A stretch of DNA of 64,000 bases from Calothrix sp. PCC 7716 (GTDB lineage: Bacteria > Cyanobacteriota > Cyanobacteriia > Cyanobacteriales > Nostocaceae), in NCBI RefSeq assembly GCF_019977735.1, contig NZ_AP025018.1:10110580-10174579 (forward strand), given 5' to 3'. Of the stretch, positions 7,863-17,093 are shown piece by piece. Both the position numbers and the translations under genes were made by a program. The stretch's first letter is position 1. The number at the start of each line of letters is the position of its first letter. Below the pieces are notes generated by a model that saw only the letters and a program-made list of their open reading frames with translations, ran no database searches and had not been told where the DNA came from.

Positions 7863-8987
7863 ATGGTTTCAATTCTTGCCCACGCCCAAAATCTAGTTTA
7901 CACTTTGCTGTCATTGATGCCTTCTACCTACCAACAAGAAAATCTCGAAGCGATGTTTGGGATGTTTTTAGAGGCACAAGGTTATCCTCTACCTCAACAC
8001 AGTAAAAGTAAGTCAGCTAGCGCCTTAAGCAGATTTCTCAACGTTTATAATTGGTCAACTAGAGGTGTGATTCGCACTGCCCGTAACCGTATTATTAAGG
8101 AGATTTTATCTGAGCGTTCGTTGGGGCGCCAACCATTTTTACAAGTTATTATTGACCTAACAACTTTGGAGAAAGCCGGAAAATTTAAGGGGCTTGAAAG
8201 CTTAATCAGCGTTTACCACGGAAAACGAGGTATGCATTTGGTTGTGGTGTACTTAGTTGTTGGTCGGTGGCGAATACCCTGGAGCTTCCGTGTTTGGAGG
8301 GGGAAAGGCGCCACTTCCCCAGCAAGATTAGGATTAAAAATGGTTAAATCTTTACCTAAAAAATTAACCAAGCACTTTAAAGAGGTAATGGTTTTAGTAG
8401 ATACAGGCTTCGGCAGTATCCAATTTATACACGGTGTTCGAGAGAAAAAATTTCACATAATTGCTGGCATAGCTTGTACCCGTAAGTTAGTTGATGGGCG
8501 CAGTGTCGCCCAATTACACAAACGAGGACAGCAACTTTACCTTCAGGGTTTAAAATTTCCTGTCTATATATCCTGGTATTATTTTAAGCGTCATGACGGT
8601 AAGTATGAGAAACGATTTGTTATTTCAACCAAAGCCCTCAAAGCAAGCACTATTTCTTGGTGGGGTAAACGAAGATGGCAGATAGAGGGTTGGTTTAAAA
8701 CCGCAAAACACCGTTTTGGATTACATCGCTTTGGACAAGGAACCCTCCTAGGGGTTTATCGCTGGTTAGTGTTGTCCCTGATATCTTATGTTTTGGCACA
8801 TTGGGCTTATTTATCGACATCGGGCGCCAACGGCGACTTACCTGACTGGGGTGAAGCAGCAGAAATTGCATTCCAAACTATATTTCCCCATTTAGTAGTG
8901 TTACTTCTTTTACAACATATCGAACAGATGAGAGACTTGCTACTGAGTCAAGGAATTGACATCCAAATTTCCAGGTGCAAGATATGA
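7863..8987 (+). CDS. IS4-type DDE transposase
   Basis: A 374-residue transposase with an RNase H-like core. Candidate catalytic residues are Asp in VIIDLTTLEK (about residue 97), Asp in VLVDTGFGS (about 180) and Glu in the RRWQIEGWFKTAKHRFGL segment (about 275), matching the Y-R-E-K signature region of IS4-type enzymes. The length is normal and the frame intact. I could not find convincing terminal inverted repeats or target duplications, so element borders are not given. It contains GGCGCC sites like the host genes, suggesting long residence. Confidence 0.82.
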   Translation: MVSILAHAQNLVYTLLSLMPSTYQQENLEAMFGMFLEAQGYPLPQHSKSKSASALSRFLNVYNWSTRGVIRTARNRIIKEILSERSLGRQPFLQVIIDLTTLEKAGKFKGLESLISVYHGKRGMHLVVVYLVVGRWRIPWSFRVWRGKGATSPARLGLKMVKSLPKKLTKHFKEVMVLVDTGFGSIQFIHGVREKKFHIIAGIACTRKLVDGRSVAQLHKRGQQLYLQGLKFPVYISWYYFKRHDGKYEKRFVISTKALKASTISWWGKRRWQIEGWFKTAKHRFGLHRFGQGTLLGVYRWLVLSLISYVLAHWAYLSTSGANGDLPDWGEAAEIAFQTIFPHLVVLLLLQHIEQMRDLLLSQGIDIQISRCKI

Positions 8988-9189
8988 GGTAGAGGATCAT
9001 CTATTGGGTTCAAATGTTTGTAAAGCTTCAGAAGTGCTGGCAATTCATGTTGCTGAACCTTACGTATCGAAATATTCATATTTGTATACTCTGTCTAGGG
9101 TTTGCTGAAAAAGGAAGAAAAGCTTACATTCTCAGATTATCAAAAATGCTGCCCGTGATTTCATTGAATGGAGAAGACCTGATTTTACT
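8988..9189. other. Spacer with isolated IS end-like sequence
   Basis: No gene is seen. AGGGTTTGCTGAAAAA near 9097 resembles the terminal repeat GGGTTGCTGAAAAA of the small element at 10872-11080, and may be a leftover insertion sequence end. Confidence 0.3.
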
Positions 9190-9354
9190 TTAATCCCATT
9201 CAGCAGTTTTAATATTGCAATGTTCTGCAACTAATCGAACCAATGACTCAAACTTATGTGTATTCAGTTGGTTGCTCACAAAAATCCATTCATCTGAAGG
9301 ATTAGTATTTATAATTGAGGATAAGAGATGTTGTTTAAAGGAGATTAATACTTT
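9190..9354 (-). pseudogene. Fragment of an IS630-type transposase
   Basis: The reverse strand reads NPSDEWIFVSNQLNTHKFESLVRLVAEHCNI before a stop at 9190-9192. This resembles the catalytic core of IS630-family transposases (pattern W-I-F-x-x-D-N-L-N-T-H), although the catalytic Asp is Ser here. The rest of the gene is missing. It is dead transposon debris. Confidence 0.5.
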
Positions 9355-9711
9355 TTATTTAGCATCAATATTTTTCAATTTTAATAATGCTTCTTTCACA
9401 GCTTCACGGACACTATTATCTTCATCTTCTAGAAGTTGTGAAAGTGGCTCTATTGCTTTCATATCTCCAACCTCACCCAATGCCCAAACCGTTATTGTTT
9501 TAAGATGACTTTCACTATCTTGGAGTATTTTAAGAAGAAAATCACTTCCTCTCTTATCTTTTAGCTGTCCTAGAGATTTCGCTGCATGAAATTTTGTAGA
9601 ATACAATAAATTATCAAAGTCTTCACCCTCTAAAGCATTAATGATACCTGGCACAGCTTTATTATCACCTAACTCACCTAAAATTTTTATTATTTTAGTT
9701 AGTCCTGTCAT
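9355..9711 (-). CDS. HEAT-repeat protein
   Basis: A 118-residue protein made of about three alpha-helical HEAT/PBS-lyase-like repeats (for example KTITVWALGEVGDMKAIEPLSQLLEDEDNSVREAVKEALLKL). Such repeats are scaffolds for protein-protein contacts. The ATG overlaps the TGA of the upstream gene (ATGA at 9708-9711), so the two are translationally coupled. It may be an accessory or immunity-type partner of the block; that is inference. Confidence 0.72.
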   Translation of the reverse strand: MTGLTKIIKILGELGDNKAVPGIINALEGEDFDNLLYSTKFHAAKSLGQLKDKRGSDFLLKILQDSESHLKTITVWALGEVGDMKAIEPLSQLLEDEDNSVREAVKEALLKLKNIDAK

Positions 9712-10205
9712 ACATCTGCTACTGTCATTTTAGCAATGCTATAAAGTGAGAAAAAATTGTCTTTGACCTCTTTATCTATCAATCCTTGTTTATCGTCTAA
9801 TTTTTTTAATTTATTGAATATAATACTAACTATTTTAGAAGTATTTTGAGTTGCAAAGTCGGAAAATTTTTCTACCATTAGTTGCATAACCTCATTTAAC
9901 ATAAATAAATCAAAGTGCTGTACTTGCTTGTTTATATAATCTAAAACTTTTCCTTTGTCTGTATCAAATAGTACACTTAATGCGGCGGCTTGTAAGTAAT
10001 AATCACCTTTTAAAGTAGACAAAATTTGCCAAGCCACAACAGAAGCTTGGTTGCTATCGCGCGCAGATAGTTCTGCCAACGCATAATTGGCAATATATAA
10101 TTCATCGCATAAAGCAAGTTTTACTAACATATCCTCTGATATGTTACTATATTCTATATCTGAAGCATCCATCAACATAAATAAGTCTAATTCATCAAAT
10201 TTCAT
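9708..10205 (-). CDS. Hypothetical helical protein, 165 residues
   Basis: A mostly alpha-helical acidic protein beginning MKFDELDLFMLMDASDIEYS, with HEAT-like helices (LCDELYIANYALAELSARDSNQASVVAWQIL). AAAGG precedes the ATG. No catalytic motif is seen. It lies between a 159-residue unknown protein and the HEAT-repeat gene in one leftward transcription unit. Size and acidity would suit an immunity protein, but this is only suggestive. Confidence 0.65.
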   Translation of the reverse strand: MKFDELDLFMLMDASDIEYSNISEDMLVKLALCDELYIANYALAELSARDSNQASVVAWQILSTLKGDYYLQAAALSVLFDTDKGKVLDYINKQVQHFDLFMLNEVMQLMVEKFSDFATQNTSKIVSIIFNKLKKLDDKQGLIDKEVKDNFFSLYSIAKMTVADV

Positions 10206-10241
10206 ACTTAAACCTTTTTTGTATAACTAAAAAAATTGGGG

Positions 10242-10721
10242 TTAGCCTTCAAAGTGAAGAGTTGTTAGATATATACTACCGTCCTCTAGTATTTTCCACG
10301 TACTTACAACCTTTAGAACACCAGCGGGGGCATCCAGTCGGCTGGAATAGCGAATAAGTGTTTCATTTGTTATTTTAGCTCCTACATCTAGCAAGTGGGA
10401 TATTATTTTGTTACCATTCTCAACTGAATCTATTATACCAACACTCAGAAGGGCATTGAGATTTCCCTGAGAACGTTTATAGTTATATTCAGGTCCTTCC
10501 TTTAAGAACTTTAATCTTTTGACTTTAACCTCATCTTTACTAAACGCGCTTTGATTAAGTTTCCTTTCTAGCTTAAGATTCTCTAATTCCTCTCGTTCGC
10601 TAAATTCGACTTTACCCATTCCGAAAATAAAAACCTTCTTAATAGGGACTAAAACAGAACCTCTTTTAGCGCAGTCAATCTTTTGATCATTAGGTGCTTT
10701 AATCTCTACAATGTCAAACAT
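10242..10721 (-). CDS. Unknown protein, possible toxin-domain-like
   Basis: 159 residues, basic in the middle (FSEREELENLKLERKLNQ, VKVKRLKFLKEG). The C-terminus (RLDAPAGVLKVVSTWKILEDGSIYLTTLHF) reminds me of C-terminal domains of polymorphic toxins, where a small domain ends in strands followed by an immunity gene. No delivery region is present. It is first in a three-gene block with two helical proteins, and the block contains no GGCGCC sites, unlike its surroundings, so it may be recently acquired. Function unknown. Confidence 0.6.
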   Translation of the reverse strand: MFDIVEIKAPNDQKIDCAKRGSVLVPIKKVFIFGMGKVEFSEREELENLKLERKLNQSAFSKDEVKVKRLKFLKEGPEYNYKRSQGNLNALLSVGIIDSVENGNKIISHLLDVGAKITNETLIRYSSRLDAPAGVLKVVSTWKILEDGSIYLTTLHFEG

Positions 10722-10871
10722 CTCTTACTTCTTGCTGTCCTTGCCTGGTAGATATCAGATTCTAAATGATATGCTTTGACAACAATTTTTTCTAGTTCAA
10801 ATGAATCAATTTATACATGTCCATAACAAATATTTACTTTTGTGAGGTTGAACTGTTGAAAATATATGTAG

Positions 10872-11318
<447 letters not shown>

Positions 11319-11362
11319 TCAACAGGTAAATTCAATCTCTACGCGAATATAATTTTTACAAC

Positions 11363-12079
11363 TTATATAGGACTGCTATATGCTCTATCTATTAATGTAG
11401 GAATACAATCACTCACATCTAATTCTGCTGCTAAATCAACATCTTGCTCAAATCCTTTTTCAAGAAGTTCTATTCCAGAGCCACATTGCTTGAGAAGAGA
11501 TTTTAAATTAGGTTGAGCATAGCGATAAGCTGCAAGTGCAATTTGTGCGTCTGGTGATAAGCTTCCTTGTAGATAACTGATGATGGCGCCTGCTCCAATC
11601 AAATCCTCAAACGAGGGGCGGAGACTACCATCTTCCCATTTTTCACCTGCTGGAATAACGGCGATACGGCGCCCATATTTGGTTGCAGAATTAGCGACAG
11701 CTCGACAATTTCTCAAACAACCAGCCAAAGTTGGAGTCTCTCCTGTTCCCAAACTAAGAGAGGAACCATTTGGTGAAGGAAGTACCAGTCGAGTGTTCTC
11801 AGGTATTTGACTTAAGGATGCGGGAGAAAGTGAATAACCACTACCTCCCCTTTTAGTCGCTAATTGGGCGTTCACAGATTTAGCAAATATAGATGCCGAT
11901 TCATTGTTCCAATCGCAGGGGAAAACAATAGCTTTCCGACTATTAGCAATTTCAATGCAAGTCGAAAATGAAAGAATGTCAACAATAATAATGACATCAC
12001 TAATCGGAGCTAATTGCTCAACTCCTTTTTTTCCCCACTCGCACCTGATATCAAAGCTAGATTGATTATAGAAAGTCAT
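11363..12079 (-). CDS. comB: 2-phosphosulfolactate phosphatase family protein (ComB-like)
   Basis: A 238-residue protein matching the ComB family. It has DVIIIVDILSFSTCIEIA near the N-terminus, LVLPSPNGSSLSL in the middle and the diagnostic AGEKWEDGSLRPSFEDLIGAGAII. ComB removes phosphate from 2-phosphosulfolactate to give sulfolactate in archaeal coenzyme M synthesis. Cyanobacteria carry homologues whose role is not settled; a part in sulfonate metabolism would suit this region. It reads leftward and lies between a phosphoglucomutase fragment and a broken methyltransferase gene. Confidence 0.75.
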   Translation of the reverse strand: MTFYNQSSFDIRCEWGKKGVEQLAPISDVIIIVDILSFSTCIEIANSRKAIVFPCDWNNESASIFAKSVNAQLATKRGGSGYSLSPASLSQIPENTRLVLPSPNGSSLSLGTGETPTLAGCLRNCRAVANSATKYGRRIAVIPAGEKWEDGSLRPSFEDLIGAGAIISYLQGSLSPDAQIALAAYRYAQPNLKSLLKQCGSGIELLEKGFEQDVDLAAELDVSDCIPTLIDRAYSSPI

Positions 12080-12119
12080 GTATTATGAATATTATTGTTC
12101 GTACATAACTTGAATACCT

Positions 12120-12770
12120 TTACCTAAATTCATAGACAAGAATAAAATTATTTGCTGGCATATCAATTTTTTCTTTTAGATCAAGATTATATTTATAGGC
12201 AGCATTATTTATATCTGTAACATCTTTTAATCCCCATTCTGGTACTCCAGAAGAAAGTAGAGTTTTGTCAAATTCCTCATTGGATGAAGTTGTATTCTTT
12301 CCATTGACTTTAAACGGCCCATAAATGTATAAAGAACCCTGCTTGCTCAAATGCTGTGCTGCACAATTAGCAACTCCATCAGCAATGGAAATAGGCGCCA
12401 CCTGAAAAAGGTTGATACAAAATATTACATCAAATTTTTTATTATTCAGTGATAACCAGGTTGACGGTTGAGTTAAATCGAGATTGATTGGAGGTTAGAC
12501 ATTTTTGGCATTTGTCTGTTGTATCAAACTTTGGATGTTTTCAAATACGTCTTGGTCGAAATCCGAGGGTTGAAAATTCAAGCTTTGAAAGTGAGGTGCA
12601 AAGTAATGGATGTGCATTCCACTTCCTGTAGCTAATTCTAGAACGTTACCTTCTTGGGGAAACTTTTGTTTAAACACTTCTAAAATTGCGTCGCGATTAC
12701 GATTTCCTGCCCAGGCAACGTAGGGACTTAGTGGATAAGGGTCAAGTGGGGGTTTTTCTAATAGTGACAT
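12120..12770 (-). pseudogene. DUF938 methyltransferase with one internal TAA
   Basis: From ATG 12770 the frame reads LSPYVAWAGNRNRDAILEVF and VLELATGSGMHIHYFAP, the SAM-binding start of DUF938 class I methyltransferases. It meets TAA at 12495-12497 and continues in the same frame with PPINLDLTQPSTW, FDVIFCINLFQVAPIS, YIYGPFKVNGKNT and MPANNFILVY to the true stop at 12120. All family landmarks are present on both sides of the stop, so one substitution (probably Lys AAA to TAA) is the only lesion. The product would be truncated at 91 residues unless the stop is suppressed or is a sequence error. Confidence 0.8.
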
Positions 12771-12790
12771 TTGTTACTCCAATGTGATTT

Positions 12791-12906
12791 TTGATCCCCC
12801 CTAACCCCTTAGTAAGGGGGAACAAGAGTTATTTAAAGTTTTTATTCTAGTAGATAAAAACAAACAAATTCTTAGCCCCCCTTATTAAGGGGGGTTGGGG
12901 GATCAA
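12791..12906. repeat. TTGATCCCCC inverted repeat
   Basis: Starts TTGATCCCCCCTAACCCC and ends GGGGTTGGGGGATCAA, with inner GC-rich arms (TTAGTAAGGGGG, CTTATTAAGGGGGG). The family recurs at 25447-25529 and 54931-55085. Its terminal GATCAA supplies the stop codon of the adjacent gene (12903-12905), showing that the repeat has landed at the very end of a coding sequence. Confidence 0.8.
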
Positions 12907-13229
12907 AGAGAATCTGCTGAATAAAAAGGAGAATTCATACCAATACTTGCTTTCTCCGTAACATCACCGTCAAAAAGCTTCACAGTCAGATTACCATTGA
13001 TTTGTTTTGCAAATGGAATCAATAAATTTTCAATATAATTTTGGGCATTCTCTACAGAATCAAACTCATAAAAGCCTCCCACTTGATTCGTATTGATAGC
13101 GCTTAACCATGTTTTAGATTTTAAACCAGAAAATTTTTTCATGTCATGATTAATTGGAACCCAATCAATTTCGCTGAATGGAATTGACACTTGATACTCA
13201 GCGTAAACGAACACTTTACTTACAGGCAT
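12903..13229 (-). CDS. YdhR-like (ABM-fold) monooxygenase-type protein
   Basis: 108 residues. The segment KKFSGLKSKTWLSAINTNQVGGFYEFDSVENAQNYI matches the dimeric alpha/beta-barrel pattern of YdhR-type putative monooxygenases (G-L-x-x-K-x-W, then G-G-x-Y-x-F). Members are small cofactor-free proteins of mostly unknown substrate. The stop codon is provided by the neighbouring palindromic repeat, so the native C-terminus may have been slightly altered. It is divergent from the operon at 13371. Confidence 0.55.
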   Translation of the reverse strand: MPVSKVFVYAEYQVSIPFSEIDWVPINHDMKKFSGLKSKTWLSAINTNQVGGFYEFDSVENAQNYIENLLIPFAKQINGNLTVKLFDGDVTEKASIGMNSPFYSADSL

Positions 13230-13284
13230 GATTTACCTAAAAGTTGTACATAGTGATGATTTTCTTTGATAATACACTTTATAT

Positions 13285-13305
13285 GTTAACTTACCGTATA
13301 ATAAT
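13285..13305 (+). promoter_or_regulatory. TTACCGTATAAT promoter motif
   Basis: GTTAACTTACCGTATAATAA contains a consensus -10 box TATAAT fused to TTACCG. The complement (TTATACGGTAAGTTAAC) resembles the motif before groES, tauD and the binding-protein gene at 3184. It is the likely promoter for the four-gene operon starting at 13371. Confidence 0.5.
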
Positions 13306-13370
13306 AAAAATCCTTAATAAATAAGAAGCGTTGTAAGAATTAATGCAACTACATAGTCAGTGGAGAATCT

Positions 13371-14189
13371 ATGGCAGCGCAAGAAATTATTGGTGGTGGC
13401 GCCGTTAAGCTTTATGTTGAAGAAACTGGGAACCCTAACGGTAGACCAATTCTATTTATCCACGGTTTTTCTCAAAGTAGATTGACTTGGCGCCAGCAAT
13501 TTAACTCTGAGCTAAGTAACAAATTTCGTTTAGTTGCCTTAGATTTACGTGGTCATGGGTTATCAGAAAAACCCCACAATGCATACGGTGATTCAAATTT
13601 GTGGGCTTCGGATATTCAAGCAGTAATTACCACTTTAGGTTTGGAGCGCCCTATATTGAGTGGTTGGTCTTATGGTGGTGCAATAATTAGTGATTATGTA
13701 CGAGTTTATGGTGATGCACAACTGGGAGGAATTCACTTTGTTGGCGCCTTAACTAAATTAGGTGATGAACTAGTTCCACTTTTAGGAAAAGACTTTGTTG
13801 CTCTTGTCCCTGGCTTTTTCTCTAATGATGCAAGCGAGAGTTCAAAAGCACTACAAAAACTGGTACGACTAATAACTTATAAAGAGTTGCCACCATCAGA
13901 ATTTTATTACACATTAGGATATAATACGATTGTGCCGCCGTATGTAAGGTCAGGTTTACTATCACGTTCTCTAAGTAATAACGATTTACTACCTACCTTC
14001 AAAGCACCTGTATTAATTACTCACGGTCAACTCGATGAAATTGTTTTACTCGAAGCAGCTAAGGAACATGCTGAATTAATTCCTCATGCCCAGCTTTCTA
14101 TTTATCCTGATGTCGGTCATGCTCCATTTTGGGAAGATAGTAAACGTTTTAACCAAGAATTGCACGATTTTGTCACAAATAACTCATAA
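13371..14189 (+). CDS. Alpha/beta hydrolase
   Basis: A 272-residue hydrolase. The oxyanion region is FIHGFSQSRLTW, the nucleophile Ser lies in GWSYGG (about residue 101), the acid Asp in ITHGQLDEIVLL and the His in PDVGHAPFWED. These match small-molecule esterases, C-C hydrolases or haloperoxidase-like enzymes. GGAG sits six bases before the ATG. It leads an operon with an SDR, a 2-hydroxyacid dehydrogenase and an SsuD-like monooxygenase, so it probably acts on the carbon skeleton of the same substrate. Confidence 0.88.
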   Translation: MAAQEIIGGGAVKLYVEETGNPNGRPILFIHGFSQSRLTWRQQFNSELSNKFRLVALDLRGHGLSEKPHNAYGDSNLWASDIQAVITTLGLERPILSGWSYGGAIISDYVRVYGDAQLGGIHFVGALTKLGDELVPLLGKDFVALVPGFFSNDASESSKALQKLVRLITYKELPPSEFYYTLGYNTIVPPYVRSGLLSRSLSNNDLLPTFKAPVLITHGQLDEIVLLEAAKEHAELIPHAQLSIYPDVGHAPFWEDSKRFNQELHDFVTNNS

Positions 14190-14192
14190 ATT

Positions 14193-14882
14193 ATGTCAGC
14201 TACTGCTTTAATTGTCGGCGCCGGAAGTGGTTTGAGTGCATCCTTAGCGCGTGTCTTTGCTAAAGAAGGTTTTACTGTTGCTTTGGCTTCACGACAACCT
14301 GATAAACTTAGTAAATTATCGGCTGAAATTGGAGGCGGCAGTTTTGCAGCAGACGCTTCAAAACCCGACGAAGTAAACCAATTATTTAATGATGTTGAAC
14401 AAAAATTAGGGGCGCCAAAAGTTGTAATTTATAATCCAAGTTGGCGCGTTCGAGGAGCATTTATCGAACTTGACGCTGCGGATGTTGCAAAAACACTGGA
14501 AATTACAGCATATGGAGGCTTTTTAGTTGCTCAAGCCGCAGCTAAACGACAATTAGAATTAGGTTCAGGAGCCATTTTCTTTACAGGTGCTTCCGCAAGC
14601 GTTAAAGGTTATCCACAGTCGGCGCCATTTGCAATGGGTAAATTTGCACTGCGAGGTCTAGCACAAAGTATTGCCCGTGAACTGGCGCCAAAAAATATCC
14701 ATGTAGCACATTTTATTATTGATGGCGCCATTCGCTCCGAAACTCGACAAGAATCACCTGACAAACCAGATAGCTATCTTGACCCAGATGCAATTGCTCA
14801 AACTTATCTGAATATATGGCGCCAACCTCGCAGTGCTTGGACATGGGAAATTGAATTACGTCCTTGGGTAGAGACATTTTGA
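14193..14882 (+). CDS. SDR-family oxidoreductase with Phe at the catalytic Tyr
   Basis: 229 residues. The NAD(P)-binding motif is VGAGSGLSASLA, variant of TGxxxGxG. The region GASASVKGYPQSAPFAMGKFALRGL carries F-A-M-G-K where most SDRs have Y-x-x-x-K, so the general acid Tyr is replaced by Phe. Either the enzyme uses another residue or it is a specialised or regulatory member. The gene starts three bases after the hydrolase stop and clearly belongs to the same operon. Confidence 0.82.
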   Translation: MSATALIVGAGSGLSASLARVFAKEGFTVALASRQPDKLSKLSAEIGGGSFAADASKPDEVNQLFNDVEQKLGAPKVVIYNPSWRVRGAFIELDAADVAKTLEITAYGGFLVAQAAAKRQLELGSGAIFFTGASASVKGYPQSAPFAMGKFALRGLAQSIARELAPKNIHVAHFIIDGAIRSETRQESPDKPDSYLDPDAIAQTYLNIWRQPRSAWTWEIELRPWVETF

Positions 14883-14923
14883 TGTAAAAAATTGGATTCT
14901 GGTACAACAGTGAGGTATTGACT

Positions 14924-15874
14924 GTGTTAAAAATAATTCTACCAACGGAACTCGCTGATAAAGTCGAGCCACTTTTGCCGCAAGATATTACATCTATTCG
15001 CGTAAGCCCTGAAGGTGAATTTGATGGTGATATTAGTGATGCTGAAGTCTACTTCAATGGATTTAAATTAAAAAATACGACACTTCATAAAGTACTAGCA
15101 GCAGCACCGAAGATTCGCTGGCAACATACACCAAGTGCAGGTGTGAATCATATTCTTACACCTACATTTTTAGAACGTGATATAACTTTGACTAACGGTT
15201 CAGGAGTTCACGCTATACCTATTGCAGAATTTGTGCTGAACTTCATGCTTTACCATGCCAAGAATGTCCAAAAGTTGCAAAGTCTCCAAGCAGACCGCTA
15301 TTGGTACAAATGGTTTGAGTTACAAGAGTTATATAACAAAAATGTATTAATTCTTGGTACAGGAAACATTGGTAAAGAAATTGCCTCCCGCGCGAAAGCT
15401 TTTGGTATGAATGTTTGGGGTAGTCGTCGTAATCCTGAATCGTTACCTAATTTTGATAAAATAGTAGGCGCCGACTCATGGCAATCTCTTCTTCCAGAGG
15501 TTGATTATTTAGTAGTTGCCACTCCCCTAACACCAGAAACCAAAGGTTTAATTAACGCTTCGGTACTGCGGTCACTACGTCCGAGTGCCTACTTTATTAA
15601 TATAGCTCGCGGCGCCATTGTCGATGAAGAAGCACTACTTACCGCACTACGCGAAAACTGGATAGCAGGCGCCGGACTAGATACATTTGTTACGGAACCT
15701 CTACCCCCAGAAAGTGCTTTTTGGTCATTACCTAATGTATTTGTCACACCACATAACTCCGCTCTGACACCACAACTTTATGACCGGATTGTATCATTGT
15801 TTCTTGATAATTTAAATCGTTATAAAACTAGTCAGCCGTTACATAATGTGGTAGATAAACAGATAGGTTATTAG
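14924..15874 (+). CDS. D-2-hydroxyacid dehydrogenase
   Basis: About 316 residues. The nucleotide-binding loop is LGTGNIGKEIASRAKAFGM; the catalytic Arg lies in FINIARGAIVDEEAL, the Glu near GLDTFVTEPLP and the His in VFVTPHNSAL, the standard R-E-H triad. The family reduces 2-oxoacids to D-2-hydroxyacids with NADH or NADPH. GAGG at 14912-14915 is eight bases from the GTG at 14924 and only two from the TTG at 14918, so GTG is favoured. It is third in the operon and would suit 2-oxoacids left after desulfonation; that is inference. Confidence 0.87.
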   Translation: MLKIILPTELADKVEPLLPQDITSIRVSPEGEFDGDISDAEVYFNGFKLKNTTLHKVLAAAPKIRWQHTPSAGVNHILTPTFLERDITLTNGSGVHAIPIAEFVLNFMLYHAKNVQKLQSLQADRYWYKWFELQELYNKNVLILGTGNIGKEIASRAKAFGMNVWGSRRNPESLPNFDKIVGADSWQSLLPEVDYLVVATPLTPETKGLINASVLRSLRPSAYFINIARGAIVDEEALLTALRENWIAGAGLDTFVTEPLPPESAFWSLPNVFVTPHNSALTPQLYDRIVSLFLDNLNRYKTSQPLHNVVDKQIGY

Positions 15875-15897
15875 ATAATTAACTAGGGTGTAAAATT

Positions 15898-16971
15898 ATG
15901 TTCGAGCCGAGATATGGAATTTGGATTCCAGTTTATGGTAATTGCGGCGCCATGAATCATCCAAATGAACCCCGTAATGCTAGTTACGACAGAGCAAAGT
16001 ATTTGATTCAATTAGCAGAAGAATACGGATTTACAACAAGTCTCATTGCAGAACATATAATTAACCCTAGGAATCAAGAATTAGACCAGCTAGAAACATG
16101 GAGTACCGCAGCAGCTTTAGCAGAAGCTACAAACTCAATCGAAATTATTGCCGCAGTAAAACCTTTGCTATTTCATCCAGTAGTCTTAGCAAAAATGGCA
16201 TTAAACATTGATGCCATTAGCAAAGGAAGGTTTTCAATAAACCTGGTTAGTGCATGGTTCATGCCAGAATTGCAAAAATCCGGCATACCTTTTCTTCCTC
16301 ATGATGAACGCTACCGTTATTCTCAAGAATGGATAGAAGTAGTTAAAGCGTTATGGAGTGGAGAAAAAATTAATCACGTCGGCTCATATTTTAATATTAC
16401 CGATTTGTGTTTACGCCCGCGTCCAGTCGCACAACCTCATCCGCGCGTATATTTAGGGGGAGAATCCGAAGCAGCCAAAAATCTCGCTGTAGAATCAGCA
16501 GATGTATTTTTCTTAAATGGGCGCCCTTTAGAAGTTATAAAAGAAACAATTACAGATATTAATAAACGTCAACGTCTAAAATTAAAACCTTTACGGTTTG
16601 CAATGTCAGCTTTTGTAATTACTCGACCAACAGACACCGAAGCACAAACAGAATATAAATATCTTTTTGAACTGACCAAACAAGATGATAGAACCGAGCT
16701 AATAAAAGGTATTGAAAAAGAAGTAGTAATGTTCAAAAACATGGCAAATTACCCAGGTGTAGGAAGTAATGGAGGTACAGCAGCAGGACTAGTGGGAAAT
16801 TATGACACAGTAGCAGTAAAAATTGCTGAGTTTGTTGAAATAGGCATCGATACATTTATGCTGCAATTCCAACCCTTTGCCTCAGAAATGAAACGATTTT
16901 ATGAAGAAATAATGCCGCGAGTACAACATTTAAATTCGATATTTTCATCTCATATTAAAAGCCATCATTAG
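15898..16971 (+). CDS. LLM-class flavin-dependent monooxygenase (SsuD-like)
   Basis: A 357-residue luciferase-like TIM-barrel enzyme. It begins PRYGIWIPVYGNCGAMNHP, has LIAEHIINPRNQELDQLETW, the diagnostic GRFSINLVSAWF and DERYRYSQEW, followed by RPRPVAQPHPRVYLGGES. These fit alkanesulfonate monooxygenases, which use reduced FMN and oxygen to cleave a C-S bond, giving sulfite and an aldehyde. A flavin reductase gene is not in the window. AGGGTG precedes the ATG. The N-terminal half of a close paralogue survives at 57449-57976. Confidence 0.87.
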   Translation: MFEPRYGIWIPVYGNCGAMNHPNEPRNASYDRAKYLIQLAEEYGFTTSLIAEHIINPRNQELDQLETWSTAAALAEATNSIEIIAAVKPLLFHPVVLAKMALNIDAISKGRFSINLVSAWFMPELQKSGIPFLPHDERYRYSQEWIEVVKALWSGEKINHVGSYFNITDLCLRPRPVAQPHPRVYLGGESEAAKNLAVESADVFFLNGRPLEVIKETITDINKRQRLKLKPLRFAMSAFVITRPTDTEAQTEYKYLFELTKQDDRTELIKGIEKEVVMFKNMANYPGVGSNGGTAAGLVGNYDTVAVKIAEFVEIGIDTFMLQFQPFASEMKRFYEEIMPRVQHLNSIFSSHIKSHH

Positions 16972-17093
16972 ACATTTATCGCTATGCCGTGACAACAGCA
17001 ACTAAAATTCATTCGCGCTCAATCATTTCTACCAATGCTCCCATATTTCCTCTTCAGTAAAACCAAGTTATCGAAAATCTATAAGAAAGGCAC

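Noticed and set aside
7700-9110. Terminal inverted repeats for the IS4-type transposase
   Set aside because: No convincing matching ends or target duplication could be found by eye on either side.
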